64,000 nucleotides of DNA from Metridium senile (lineage: Eukaryota; Cnidaria; Anthozoa; Actiniaria; Metridiidae): contig OX459100.1 in NCBI GenBank assembly GCA_949775045.1, positions 4,117,936-4,181,935 of the forward strand, in the 5' to 3' direction. Under the pieces are notes generated by a model. That model did no database searches and had not been told where the DNA came from. It was given only the letters and a program-made list of their open reading frames with translations. Shown here piece after piece: positions 47,135 through 58,767 of this stretch. The translations under genes were made by a program, and so were the position numbers. Numbering within the stretch: position 1 is the stretch's first letter; every line of letters begins with the position of its first letter.

Positions 47135-47858
47135 GCCATACATTTCACTGTAATCAATGCGCTTATTCACTGGCTTCGTATTTGGTCACAATTAGTCCAT
47201 TTAAGCTAAAATTTGAGCAAATCACAAATTGGTCATCTGGCTTTAAGCTAATGTGGCCTAGGTTGCTATTTGCATCGCAGAAAAGATCTGGTGAATGATA
47301 TAATCAACACAACCGGAAATGCTTTTGCTATACATTTCTTACTAAAAATCTTAAGTATAACTTGACTATAACTCTGCCAATAATCATTCTTCTGACCTCA
47401 TATTTGCTAACACTGCTAAATAAAGTATGTGCTTAATGAAATCAGTGATTGTTTACAGTTTAAGCGACAATTTAAGGACTTTCAATATGGTCACGTGATA
47501 GGTGAAAACCAAGAATACTATTGATAGAGCACTAACTCGGCTTAGCTTGCGGCAGGGAGCACAACGCTCCGGCTGAACTGTACCTTGCTTGTTAACCAAC
47601 AATGTTAGAATTACTACCAGTAAATTGAACAAACTTATTTTTTCACTTGGCTTTAATAACTGGATTCAACTTCGAAGTGATATATTACATTACTATATAA
47701 CATATAGTGGTATACCGAGTGATATAAACTAAGTAGATAAAAAGCCTATCCTAGTCATGAAGATATCATTGATATCACACATGTGTGATATCACTCTCAA
47801 CTAATCAACTTTCAAAATTTTTTTTTTTTTTCAATCTGTTATATAATAAACAGAACAT

Positions 47859-47992
47859 TACATGTGCGCTTGGAGATATGAATTTTATCTTCTCGTGTTG
47901 AAAAGATATCCCACTCGTTCGCTGCGCTCACTCGTGGGATATCGTATCAACACTCGAAGATAAAATTCATATCTCCGCGCGCCCATGTAATA
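47859..47992. repeat. Hairpin element with CGTTCGCTGCGCTC loop
   Basis: Arms of about 58 bp run from TTACATGTGCGCTTGGAG...ATCCCACTCG to CGTGGGATAT...CTCCGCGCGCCCATGTAA, with only a few mismatches. Confidence 0.88.
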
Positions 47993-48263
47993 TCGTCTAT
48001 ATACTTGGCGCTACACCCAGAAGAAGAGAAGAAGTATAGCTAAGTGAAGTAGTGACTAAAAACTAAATGTGCAGGCGTTTAAATAATACTCATTAGCATG
48101 CACTCACGTCATATTACGTAACTGAAATAAACCAATAAGATTCTTAGGTCTTAAGTAACCAAAACGAGGCCACCCTGATAAACGAATGTTTACGAAGTAA
48201 ATAGAAAGATAAAAAAAACAAGTTTCACTATGTTTCCAGCTTTTAAAAGTAGCAAACTAGTTA

Positions 48264-48290
48264 GATACACTATCGTACGGATAGTGTATC
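48264..48290. repeat. 27 bp palindrome GATACACTATC-GTACG-GATAGTGTATC
   Basis: Perfect 11 bp arms around GTACG, itself close to self-complementary. Confidence 0.85.
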
Positions 48291-48904
48291 CAAAAAGGAA
48301 CTTAACTGTGATATTTGTTTTACTTGATTGCTCGCTGGCAAAGCAATCCGATCTCGACGCAATAGTGCCACGTAAAAGAATATTATTCATAAACTACTAA
48401 GGTGTACCCTACTGCTGTTGCGCAGCAGCGCGAACTGATCCGCCTTTGAGAACCAAGAGAATGACTATTTTGAAACATCTGTGATTGACCAGGTAATTAG
48501 GTTTAATGTAAACATGAAATACAGATCAGAAGGCGTTCAACCAATGACGGAGAGCTTCGCTAATGAACACTACTTTTAAGTATTTAAAATCATATTTACT
48601 CGTTAAAACAGAAAAACATATTTTTAATTAGAGAACCAAAAGTAGGTGTCGAGCACACTAAAAAGTAAGTTAATTTTAAATTAACTTAAATATTCGTAAT
48701 GGAAATGAAAGTAAAAGGCCAATTGTTGCCTTATGACACTATTTTGTATTAGTTATGTTAATTCTTGTTTTCTTCAGTTGTTGAACTTGTACTATTTTGC
48801 ACAATTTAGTAATTAGTGTTTCACACTTTTACTGAATGCACTCTAATGGTATACAAATCGCACCGAAAGCGCACGCTATTTCATATAAATATTAGTAATG
48901 AATG

Positions 48905-49170
48905 TATTGCCACCAGAAGCGTCTTGCGCATATGATGTCACACACTAAAATGAGCAACCGCTGTGCAGTATTAAGATCGAGCAATGACGGACAGGATTTT
49001 TGTATTTTTGAGAGCAAAATATAGATACAGAAATGTTTTTTTTTTGAAACGATATTTGTCAATTAACTTATTTAAGCAGAAAAAAAATTATTTTAGCAGA
49101 TACTTAAGCCTATCACACTCAAGAAAGTTAGAATTTCGCACAGTGTTTTTCGTAAGACTAGCACTTTAAA
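48905..49170 (+). repeat. Solo arm of an ISL2EU-like element
   Basis: An inverted copy of about 52063-52310. It shares GAAGCGTCTTG.GCATATGA, ACCGCTGT.CAGTAT, AAGATCGAG and the outermost TCGTAAGACTAGCACTTTAA. The rest of an element is not present here. Confidence 0.8.
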
Positions 49171-50289
49171 GACGTTCGCGGGCATATAAGTTAGCCATAG
49201 TTTGTTTTTCAAACTTCGCATGGCGAAGTACGATCATCATACAAGTTTAAGAGCGGAAGTCTGTTACGGTCAGGTATGATCGGTAAAATGGTAAAACAAA
49301 GGAAAATACTTCATACTTTGCCAGAATGTACGTCTTTATGAACTATTCATACTGTGTGGAGGTAGTTCTAACGCATTGCAAAAATCGCTAGATTTAGCCA
49401 TAAATTGTGTGTATTTCGTCAAAAACTATAACATTTCATAAAATACAGATAATTTCGTATAATATATCAAATTATTACGACGTTTTAACTTAAAACAAAT
49501 ATTTTTCAGATTTTTGAATTATTTTTAAATTTTCAAGACTTTTTCCGAAGGGTAAATTCAACGCAAAATATCTCCACTGTTACATCGATTCAAACGACAC
49601 AACTATATTTTGATAAAAGAACAATGCTTACTCTTCTAATAAATCAAATAAAAGTTTTGGGCAAATTAAAACCAAAGTTTTGACAAGTCCAAATGTAACC
49701 GCTACTTGGTGTCAAAAACGGGTCACTACACATTTAATACGACGCCAAGTTAGGTAATGCTAATAAAATTATTTAGCTGGTTAAAATAGCTTATTTCTTT
49801 CAACAAACAAATTAAAACTAAAGTTAATGATCTAGCAATGGCTTTGAAATGGTTTTAGATTTTGTTGCAAATCGAAACAGAACGTTTTAGAGCGGTTCAT
49901 TATGACTATGTAACGGTCAAGCTTACGTAAATATCGAAATAGGCTATTAGTAACAGTCACAATTTCACTTCAATCGACGATTCGTGCGATATCGTTTTTC
50001 TCGTGAAATTCAACGTGGAATTCCCTCGTCATCCAATGAATTTTTCTATAATAGCCCATGGTTGAGTAGCCAATGAGAGCGCGCGATTTGTGATAGACCA
50101 TAAGTTGTTGGATACTAATTACTCGGGATTCCTGTGGAATCCGAGTATAGGTTTCGCCTTTATTTTGTTTTTTTGGTCATCTTCATCGCCAAAATGCCAC
50201 GCACCCGTAGTATGGTCAATGTCACTTATGCACACAAATATACGAAATAAACTGATTTATTACGGTAATTCGGTGTTTGCTTAAAAAAA
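49171..50289. other. No gene seen
   Basis: AT-rich. A TGAGAGCGCGCGATTTGTG motif near 50074 resembles those in other repeats of the window. Confidence 0.4.
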
Positions 50290-51136
50290 ACACACTCCAA
50301 TAATGGTGATAAACCATTACCTGATGTATTAGTGTGATAATAAGTTTGACAAATGTAACTTTTCGCCGAATTTAGTGCCGATAAGCGATCAGTTTTGAAG
50401 CGCTTTAATTAAGAAACCCGCCGGGCCGAACACAAACACAACAGTACTTCGATTCAAATCACGTAATAAAACACATGTTATTCTGTGTATGATTTAACCT
50501 AAACACTCCAATGATGATAATAAACCTTTAACTAATGTATTAGTTTATAATACTTTGGACAAATGTCAGTTTTCGCCGAGTTTATACGCGAGTTACGAAA
50601 GTTTATGTCGAAAGGAAAACCGCTTAGCAACGAAACACATACACAACAGTATTTCGATTCAAATCACGTAATAACACACGTTATTCTGTGTATGATTAAA
50701 CCTAAACACTCCAATAATGATAATAAAACTTTAACTAATGCATTAGTATTATAATAAGTTTGACAAATGTAAGTTTTCGCCGAGTTTATTTGCGAGTTAC
50801 GAAAGTTTATGTTGAAAGGAAAAGCGCTTCGCAACGAAACACATACACAACAGTATTTCTATTCAAATCACGTAATAAAACACATTTTATTCTGTGTATG
50901 ATTAAACCTAAACACTCCAATAATGATAATAAACCTTTAACTAATGCATTAGTATTATAATAAGTTTGACAAATGTAAGTTTTCGCCGAGTTTATTTGCG
51001 AGTTACGAAAGTTTATGTCGAAAGGAAAAGCGCTTAGCAACGAAACACATACACAACAGTATTTCTATTCAAATCACGTAATAAAACACATGTTATTCTG
51101 TGTATGATTAAACCTAAACACTCCAATAATGATAAT
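50290..51136 (+). repeat. ~206 bp tandem monomer array, about four units
   Basis: The phrase CCTAAACACTCCAAT recurs at 50498, 50701, 50907 and 51113, with a degenerate version near 50290. Spacing is 203-206 bases. The first unit is a divergent form containing AGCGCTTTAATTAAGAA; later units are closer to each other. The array resumes at 61494 after the LINE. Confidence 0.93.
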
Positions 51137-51886
51137 TCTTCGAACAAAGAAATTTGGAAACTTCTACTATCTATACAAGAAAACACGAAGTTGATATTAA
51201 ACGACAATAAGATCTTACACAGCAAATGTGAAGAACTCCAAAAATCCCTCGAGTTCTCCCAGGAAAACATTACAAAACTAGAGAAGAATAAAGTCGAACT
51301 AACAGCACAAGTCAAGGACCTACAAGATAAACTGCAGATGTCCAATGCACGAACTGACAGAATTGAAGCCACAGTCAACAAGGTTAACGAGGAACGAGAC
51401 GATTTAGAACAATATACACGAAAGTACAATTTAGAATTCATTGGTATTCCTGATACCGAAGACCGTGCCGACAGTACGATGTCCCTTGAAGAGAGCATCA
51501 AATGTATAGCTAACAATATCAACGTAGATCTGTCGGATACGGACATAGATATAGTACACCGCTTTGGACGCTTTAGAAGTGGAGTACCAAAGCCAGTTAT
51601 TGTGAGATTCTCAAATTACAAGGCTAAACAACACCTATTCCAAGCAAAGAAAAGGTTTAAAGATTCAGATTTGTCTACAATCTTCGGTTTTAACCCAAAA
51701 ATTTACATCAACGAAAACCTTACAGCAAGACGCAGAAAGCTATTTGGGGAAGCAAGAGCACTACAAAAAGCTAACCGTTGGAATAGAGTGTGGAAAAATG
51801 ACGGGAAAATCTTTATCAAGAAAAGCCCAGAACAGCCAAGCAAACAAATAAGAAATTCTGAAGAACTAAAAAAACGTATAAGCTAA
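51104..51886 (+). CDS. LINE ORF1 protein (coiled coil plus RRM-like), 260 aa frame
   Basis: RNA-binding ORF1p of an L1-like LINE. About residues 15-90 form a coiled coil (EELQKSLEFSQENITKLEKN). The RRM-like core follows: LEQYTRKYNLEFIGIP, then VHRFGRFRSGVPKPVIVRF and YKAKQHLFQAKKRFK, and a C-terminal basic domain. The first 11 codons (MIKPKHSNNDN) come from the monomer repeat, where the same peptide is encoded in each unit. The native start may therefore be lost or replaced. Confidence 0.82.
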   Translation: MIKPKHSNNDNSSNKEIWKLLLSIQENTKLILNDNKILHSKCEELQKSLEFSQENITKLEKNKVELTAQVKDLQDKLQMSNARTDRIEATVNKVNEERDDLEQYTRKYNLEFIGIPDTEDRADSTMSLEESIKCIANNINVDLSDTDIDIVHRFGRFRSGVPKPVIVRFSNYKAKQHLFQAKKRFKDSDLSTIFGFNPKIYINENLTARRRKLFGEARALQKANRWNRVWKNDGKIFIKKSPEQPSKQIRNSEELKKRIS

Positions 51887-52062
51887 GTAAATTATCTAAT
51901 CATATTATATAATCGTTTCTAAACTATAAGACACTTATCAAATTTAGTTATGCACTTTATTTCCTAACTTGAATATACATAATATCAACGTGCTTATAGG
52001 GAAACTGAAGGGATTACCTTGTCCCTAATCCTTCACAACACTCGCTAGTCTTTAATCAAACT

Positions 52063-54278
52063 CTTAAAGTGCTAGTCTTACGAAAATCAAGGTGCAAAAT
52101 ACTTTTTTAGTATGCTATCCTTAAATATATGCCTAAAAAGGATAGTGACAAAAAAATTATGCCAAAAAAAAACTTTTTTGCACCTAAAAATTGCTGTCAA
52201 AAACGCTAAAATTTTGTCCGCCATCACTCGATCTTGATACTGTACAGCGGTTGTACATTTAAATGTGTGACGTCATATGCTCAAGACGCTTCATGTCGAA
52301 ATACATTTCTCTGTAATACTTGTATGAAATGGCGTCTGTTCTGGATGACTATGATGAGAATTTTTCATCATTACTAAGCGAAGAATACGAAGAGACCCTC
52401 TCAACAACATTATCGACTACTGAGCTAATGTCTGATGACGATATAGAGCCGCTAGCAACAGAAGAACAAGCAGAGGAATACGCTTTTGAAGTTGAAGTTC
52501 TTTACTAATATTTATATGAAGTAGCGTGCTCTTTTGATGCGAGTTTTATACCATTATCACGCAAAAAAGACGAAAAAAAGTATGGAACAACATCATCAAC
52601 TACTTGATAGAAGTCTGAAAGTGATTTAGAGCCGATGGTAAAAAAAATCAAGAGAAGTTGTGCTATCGAAGAAGAACGTAAGGATATTGTAGGTCAACAG
52701 CTAGAGTCGAAACTAAAAACAAAAACAGCTACGGGAACCCATGAAATCAATATAAAATCATTAATTGCAATTCATAATCAATTACAAGTTATATCTTTAG
52801 TAAGTCTATCAGTATATTTAAAAATTTATCATGAACTTTTATGTTTATTTTGCGAGTGCAAATATTCTCTGTGTAGTTTACAACTGTATTGTAAAACATC
52901 AAGAGTATAGTCGCTGTATAACGATCATTGTAGGGAAAAGATGTAGGACACTGCATAGCCTGATTGGTGTATTGAATAAGCATTAAAAGACGTTTATTGT
53001 GCTAGAATTGTTGTCTTGATTTGTTCGTTTTGTGTTGTAACCGAAGTTACTTCATATATAGTTTGCATGCCGTTGTTCGCCCGTAACCAAACCAGCGTGT
53101 ACAAAAGTAAGTAATCTATCTAGAGTATTCTAAAAATTATGTAGCTTTTTAATCACAAGTGCAAGCTCTTTCAATTTGTTAATCGTTAAAATCAGTTTTC
53201 CATGCACGTTCATGAAGCTAGTCAGTATTAAAAACAGTCGAGATAAAATGCCACACTGACAACTCGCAATATGTGCTTACTAGTTATACTGGCATCCAAG
53301 AGCGTTCATTTCATAAACAAACTCAAAGTTTTCGTCTTTATTTTTTTCTGCGAATAGTTTTATAGGTTGTTTAGTTAGTTAATTCTGTAACTTATAATAC
53401 ATATTCTTAGATCAGTAAAACATACGTTATTTGATTTGGAATGATTTCCATTTTTTTTTTTTGCGTAGGCTGACATACTGACTCAAAACAAATCCAGTTT
53501 CATAACATTTTGGAAGTAAAAAAACTGAGCTCTTTATATCAAAAGGAGTGTAGCGTTTTTGATGAAATAATGAAGATGAAAAAACAACAATAAATCTAAA
53601 TACGAGATACAACAAATGCTTGTCACTTTTGCTTTACGTAGGGCAAGCTTTTATGACAATGATGCATAGTTTAGCGCTCTTTACTGATGAGTTTCTTTAG
53701 TAAGTTCCATTCTTTAGACACTCTCGTTTCAGTTACGAATTGCCTTTTGCATCCCTCGATGTAAACATTCCTTGTAAGTTGGTCTCTTTTGAAATGAATC
53801 AAGCAGATAATGCCTTTGCGAAAGTTTTCTATTTTTGTGCGGGCAAATCCGATTTGTTCATATTTAGTCTATTGACTGAAATGAATTGAAATTTCGGCGT
53901 TATTGTAAGACAAATTCGACCAAACTTGAACAACACATATTGTAGGAGACATGTTTTAGAGTTTGGACGTAAAAATATTCAAGAATCAATGAAACATTTG
54001 ATGAATTATGACCATCGCACAAAATAAATAACAGAGGTTTAGTAGCAATGAACATTCGAGCGTTGAGCATATGACGTCACTTCCTTTAATGACAGGCCGG
54101 CTCAGAAGAACGCGATCGATGATGGCGGACGCAAAGTGCCGAACTTCAGACGCTAAATACAGCAACTTCCCGGACTCGTATGAAAATAAAATTTGAACAG
54201 TGATATAACCATCATCTGAAGTTTTAAAAGGTATAATTTTTAGAAATTGTGTCATTCTCGTAAGACTAGCACTTTAAG
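52063..54278. mobile_element. ISL2EU-like DNA transposon, decayed
   Basis: The ends CTTAAAGTGCTAGTCTTACG and CGTAAGACTAGCACTTTAAG are inverted copies. Both arms also share a subterminal GAGCATATGACGTCAC about 215 bases in and a GATGGCGGAC-type box. It lies between ORF1 and ORF2 of the LINE. Only an N-terminal fragment of a possible accessory protein remains (52327-52508). The transposase is absent. Confidence 0.7.
52327..52508 (+). pseudogene. N-terminal fragment of a P2X7-like / ISL2EU accessory protein
   Basis: 60 residues starting MASVLDDYDENFSSLLSEEY, acidic and serine-rich, with EPLATEEQAEEYAFE. From memory, this combination opens the P2X7-like zinc-binding proteins found in ISL2EU/Harbinger-type elements. 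The zinc-binding part that should follow is missing. The identification rests on a short motif. Confidence 0.4.
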
Positions 54279-55339
54279 TCAATTCAGAGTATTAACTTTA
54301 TTTTTTTGTTTTTCTTCTTTCCCTTTTTTGTTCATCAGTATGCAAAAAATATTTTTCCTCATGTTTATTTATTTTGGTATTATTTTCTTTGCTTTCATTG
54401 AATTTTGCATTCTTTAGCACAAAATTCATTAGCTGTATAATATTCATTGTTTTCCTTTGTTTCATATATGACTGTTTTTGCTCGAAACAACAAAATTCAA
54501 ATTTATCTGTAGTTTGTGGAATAATTTCTAATTGTGTTAATCTAGAATTCGTACTAGCCCTCATGAAAAAGAATATTAAATTTCAAGTAACAATACCGAT
54601 AATCAAATATGAACGACGTAAATATTAACTTCTTGTCACTAAATGTTCGAGGCATGAGAGATTACAAAAAGAATAGAAAAATATTTCATTGGTTTTCAAA
54701 GCATAATAGAGATTTTTGTTTTAGCGGCATAAGCTCGCTTTTGGCACAAGGGAAGGTCCTATCGTATAAAACCAGTTATCTGCGACCGCTGTTCACAATA
54801 GGTCATTAACATTATTGCGTTATATACTAAGAATAGCAAAATGATTTATCTACTTTGTATTGTAAATTAATTAGTGTTAATTGTTCCCTTTATTTTCTGG
54901 AGAAATAAAAATCTGAATAACATTAAAAGTAAATAATAAAGTCCCAAAGAATTCTGATACTTGTTTCAAAACGATCAAAATATATTACTTATATTGATAT
55001 GTTGAGATAAAATAGACATTTCTAATCTTCTGTTTCTTCATCTGTTACTCTTCAAAATAATTCCCCATACAGAAAAATATATCTTTGGATTTGACAAATA
55101 ATTTGCATGTGATCTGCAATCCCGGCTGCAGTTTTGCAGACAGAAATGAACAATCACTATACAGTCGAAAATTGTGAACAGCCATTTCAATCACAACGCT
55201 TGTACTGTCTTAGTTAAAAACAATTCTACATGGTGCGTTACATTTGAAGTGTGTTAATTTTTCACATTTTGTGCTAGCTCCACACATAATGACGATGATA
55301 AGAAATGTGGATTTTATACGACATTAATATTCACGTCCG

Positions 55340-55840
55340 AAACGTCGTCATGAGCTTATTACTTATTACTTTCTTAGTTTTTAGTACTATATATATACAA
55401 TATAAGCGGGCGATCTGTATGGAATATACACTGTATATCTCCTACAGATCGGACGCGAATATTGTATAGTACTTATGAAACTCCAACGTTAGTTCTTTTA
55501 TATTTTACTAAAATTGTCAAGATGAGAGTAAATCTGGTCGAAAAAAATTCAAGAACTGTGGTGTGGTGTGGTGTGGTGTGGTGTGGTGTGGTGTGGTGTG
55601 GTGTGGTGTGGTGTGGTGTGGTGTGGTGTGGTGTGGTGTGGTGTGGTGTGGTGTGGTGTGGTGTGGTGTGGTGTGGTGTGGTGTGGTGTGGTGTGGTGTG
55701 GTGTGGTGTGGTGTTTAACGTGAAACAATGTTTTGTTCAGGATGGGGTGATACGCAACCCAACGGTGTGGTGTGGTGGCGTGTGGTTGTGATTTATTTTG
55801 TTAAATTATCATGAATTATTAATGAGTTTTATAAGTTTGA
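55340..55840 (+). repeat. Diverged hairpin-headed MITE copy
   Basis: The hairpin ACAATATAAGCGGGCGATC...GACGCGAATATTGT (about 55398-55467) is followed by a tail matching that at 58568-58767 (TTAGTTCTTTTATATTTTAC). The terminal CATGAATTATTAATGAGTTT also occurs at the head of the 58 kb copy. It is interrupted by a GGTGT repeat. Confidence 0.7.
55558..55714 (+). repeat. GGTGT pentamer minisatellite, ~31 units
   Basis: Near-perfect array. The open Gly-Val-Val-Trp-Cys frame across it is an artefact. G-rich on one strand. Confidence 0.97.
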
Positions 55841-57942
55841 ATAGTCATTTATATATATATCAATTCCCACTCAATGGACCATACCATATGTGAACATAAA
55901 CCTAGATATTTCTACGTAGTTAAAATAAATTAACCATTTTTTCATCTAGAGTTTTAATCCATACTTATTCAATCAACAAATCGGTATTGGCCATTCACGA
56001 GGCAGATAGGATCTGATTTTTTTTCTATAGCGTCTTGCAATTTACAGACTTTCAGCAACACTTCTTCAATCTGTCTTTTTAGAATATAAATAAAAATATC
56101 AAAAATATTTGAGTGAAAAAAAGCAAAACAACAGAGGGTTTGGTCGTTGTCAATCGATCTATAATATTTCTTCCGAAAATAAATGTAAAAAATAAGACAA
56201 TGAAAAAAACAATTAAAAAAAATGATTATATGTAGCTTAATTCTTCGTTCAGTTTACTGGAATGTAATTGTTTCAAAATATTTTTAAGATTGATAAACTA
56301 TTCGCTGATGCGATAAATAAATGAAACAATGAAAAATGTTTTTTATAAATTTTGATGAATACACTCATGATCACCAGCAAAAAGCGAAAAATCCGACTTC
56401 TATTCAATTTAGACTTTAATGGAATTCACGTTCTTGTCTAAGAGAAAATCAATTTATCTAAAGTAGGAATAGTTTGTGCCAATGCCGCTAAAACAAAAAT
56501 CTCTATTGGTGATAATAGCATAACTTTGATTCAAGAAACTCATAGTACAATGGACGTTGCGGATGAATGGATCAAAAGAACAAGAGGACAGTTAATTATG
56601 TCTCACGGGACCTCAAAAAGTAAAGGAACAGCAATTTTGATAGGAGAAAAATTAAACTATAAAATTATTGAAAAAAAGATCGATGAAAATGTAAGATTTA
56701 TAATTTTATTAGTTGAACTGCAAGGGTCATACTTTTTAGTAATCAACACTTACTTTCCAAATTTTGAAAATCAACAAATATCGTTTATGAAAGAAGTACT
56801 AGAAAATGTTAATACTATTAATTGCCCAATAGACACTTTTATATTATGGGGCGGGGATTTAAATTTTATTTCGATTTACATCTAGAAACTTCAGGAGGTC
56901 ACCCTGTACTTAAAGTGAATTCAATCGAGAAGATTGAAAATATTATGTCTGAACTAGATTTATGTGATATATGGAGAATTCGTAATCCAGACCTTAAGAA
57001 ATATACATGGAGAGGTCAATATACAATAAATAAGAAAAAACAACCTTTATTTCGTAGACTAGACTATTTTTTTTTTATCTCAAACGAGCTTCAGCCCTTT
57101 ACATTAACTAGTGATATTATTCCTACTCCTTCCACGGACCATTCGACCATTACGTTGAAAATACAAACATTTCAAACTGAGCACAGAGGGCCCTCCTTCT
57201 GGAAGCTCAACAACTCTCTATTTGGACGAAAAGCTTATATAGAAGGCATAAAAGAAAAGATACAAAGTATTAAATCAAATCTTGAAGATGAAGGCATCGA
57301 CGATCCTAGATTGATTTGGGAATATATTAAATATGAATTACGCAAATATTCAATACATTTTTCAAAAGAATTAGCGAAGAAACAGAAATCGGTTTATCGA
57401 GAAATAGAGGAAAAAATGAAAAAAATAGAAAGCAAAAACGGTTGGGAAGAAAACGATGACGACTTACTTACACACGGTACTTTAAGAAAAAAGTTAGAAG
57501 AAAGAAGTAATTATATAGTGGAAGGTGCCATTCTTAGATCAAAGGTCAAATGGTATCAAGACGGTGAAAAAAAACAGTAAGTTCTTTCCTTAGAGAAACG
57601 AAATAAATCAAAAACTCATCTTAAAAAACTTATAGATACGAACGAAAACGAGATAACGAATCCGGAGGTAATACTCAAAATAATTCAACATCATTTTGAA
57701 AATCAGTTTGAGAAAAAATCTCTCAAATCAGAAGAGGAATGTACCCATTTTCTTTCAGAATATGACCTTCCCAAAGTAGTGGAAACAGACAAAAGAATAT
57801 GTGATAGAGATATTACTGAAGAAGAATGTTTAGATTCGTTAAAACAAATGCGGAATTCAAAAACTCCAGGCAATGACGGTCTTACCAAAGAATTTTACAT
57901 TAAATTTTGGGAAGTAATTAAAAATGATCTAGTTTTATGTAG

Positions 57943-58044
57943 TATATAAAAAACGAGCAGCAGTGTTTTATCAAGGATAAAAACCCGAGCGCAGCGAGGG
58001 TTTTTGATCCTTGATAAAACACGTGCTGCGAGTTTTTTTATATA
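57943..58044. repeat. Hairpin with CGAGCGCAGCGAG core
   Basis: Arms of about 45 bp: TATATAAAAAACGAGCAG...GATAAAAACCC pairs with GGGTTTTTGATCC...TTTTTTTATATA. Confidence 0.85.
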
Positions 58045-58437
58045 GCTTAAAAAACTCCAACACTTATTAAAAACTAAATTATAAAAGTTTCTTGAAGAAA
58101 AGTCCAATTTGGAGACAAACTTTATTTGCAAGGTACACTGCGCATTCTCATATCACACCATGCACCATTAAGCACCACATTTGGCATCCCACATTTGAGA
58201 AAGGTCGTGTATAATATAGTAGGAGCTTGATAGCATTGTTTCGGGTGATGCCTCTAGTAAAGGTCAATGATGAGAGATTAAAACTGAGACCTTTACAAGT
58301 GTCATAGGTACATAAAGACACACGTACCTTTATCATAAAGACACATGTGTTTTTATATAATGTACCTATGGCAGTGTTTTATGGGGTATAAAGGTCATGC
58401 ATGTGACCAAATTGGAATGCCCCGATTGGACTAATAG

Positions 58438-58767
58438 CTCATGAATTATTAATGAGTTTTTTAAGTAGTGTTTACAACATGAGCGGCCGTGTTGTATCGG
58501 CAGATACAATCGCAAGCCGAAGGCGCGCGATTGTATCGCCGATACAACACGGACGCGAATGTTGTAAACTACTTAAAAAATGTCTAGGTTAGCTCTTTCA
58601 TATTTTACCAAAATTTTCAAGATTAAAATAAATTTTGCCGTAAAATTACCAGTTAAAACTTATGCAAATCAGGATATACAACACTAGTGTTGTATCAGAT
58701 TTACAACACTCGTCATGGTCATGATTTCTTTTGAAAATGTCTCATTAATTATTCATGAATTTTTTAA
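58438..58767 (+). repeat. Hairpin-headed MITE, complete copy
   Basis: The head hairpin is 58460-58575 (GTTTACAACATGAGCGGCCG and its inverse) with a CCGAAGGCGCGCG centre. The tail 58568-58767 is near-identical to 16033-16227. The outermost CTCATGAATTATTAATGAG and CTCATTAATTATTCATGAA form imperfect inverted ends. Confidence 0.82.

Larger units (their letters stand above)
45979..48904. other. Intergenic region rich in palindromes
   Basis: No gene recognised. Apart from the hairpins listed separately it holds a GAGCGCGCGATTTT motif near 46938-46952, a palindromic run of GATATC near 47760-47800 and a palindrome at 48264-48290. Confidence 0.5.
54705..56507. mobile_element. Insertion with 25 bp inverted ends in LINE ORF2
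   Basis: AATAGAGATTTTTG...TTAGCGGCA at 54705-54729 and its exact inverse at 56483-56507. The ends continue imperfectly to the TTGGCACAA box. The interior is non-coding and itself contains a hairpin MITE (55340-55840) with a pentamer minisatellite. Confidence 0.75.
54609..57948 (+). pseudogene. LINE ORF2, endonuclease and RT start, interrupted
   Basis: The endonuclease opens with NINFLSLNVRGMRDYKKNRK. It is cut by the insertion 54705-56507 and resumes with TLIQETHSTMDVADEW (Glu box), then YFLVINTYFPN, the WGGDLNF motif and STDHSTI. A frameshift near 56860 separates two endonuclease frames. The frame breaks again near 57580. The linker and RT start follow in another frame (SLKQMRNSKTPGNDGL, KEFYIKFWE) up to the MITE cluster at 57938. 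Confidence 0.85.
57938..58767. mobile_element. MITE cluster inserted in LINE RT domain
   Basis: It holds a hairpin with a CGAGCGCAGCGAG core (57943-58044), a middle part with GGTACATAAAGACACACG repeats (58300-58350), and a full hairpin-headed MITE (58438-58767). It separates the RT fingers from the rest of the RT. Confidence 0.75.

Noticed and set aside
50290..51136. Monomer array as the 5' UTR promoter of the LINE
   Set aside because: The array continues in exact phase after the LINE's A-rich tail, so it existed before insertion. Not fully excluded without other copies.
51034..51546. 170-codon minus-strand frame opposite LINE ORF1
   Set aside because: Shadow of the recognisable ORF1 on the plus strand.
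55462..55791. 109-codon frame rich in Gly-Val-Val-Trp-Cys
   Set aside because: Produced by the GGTGT pentamer array; no gene-like sequence around it.
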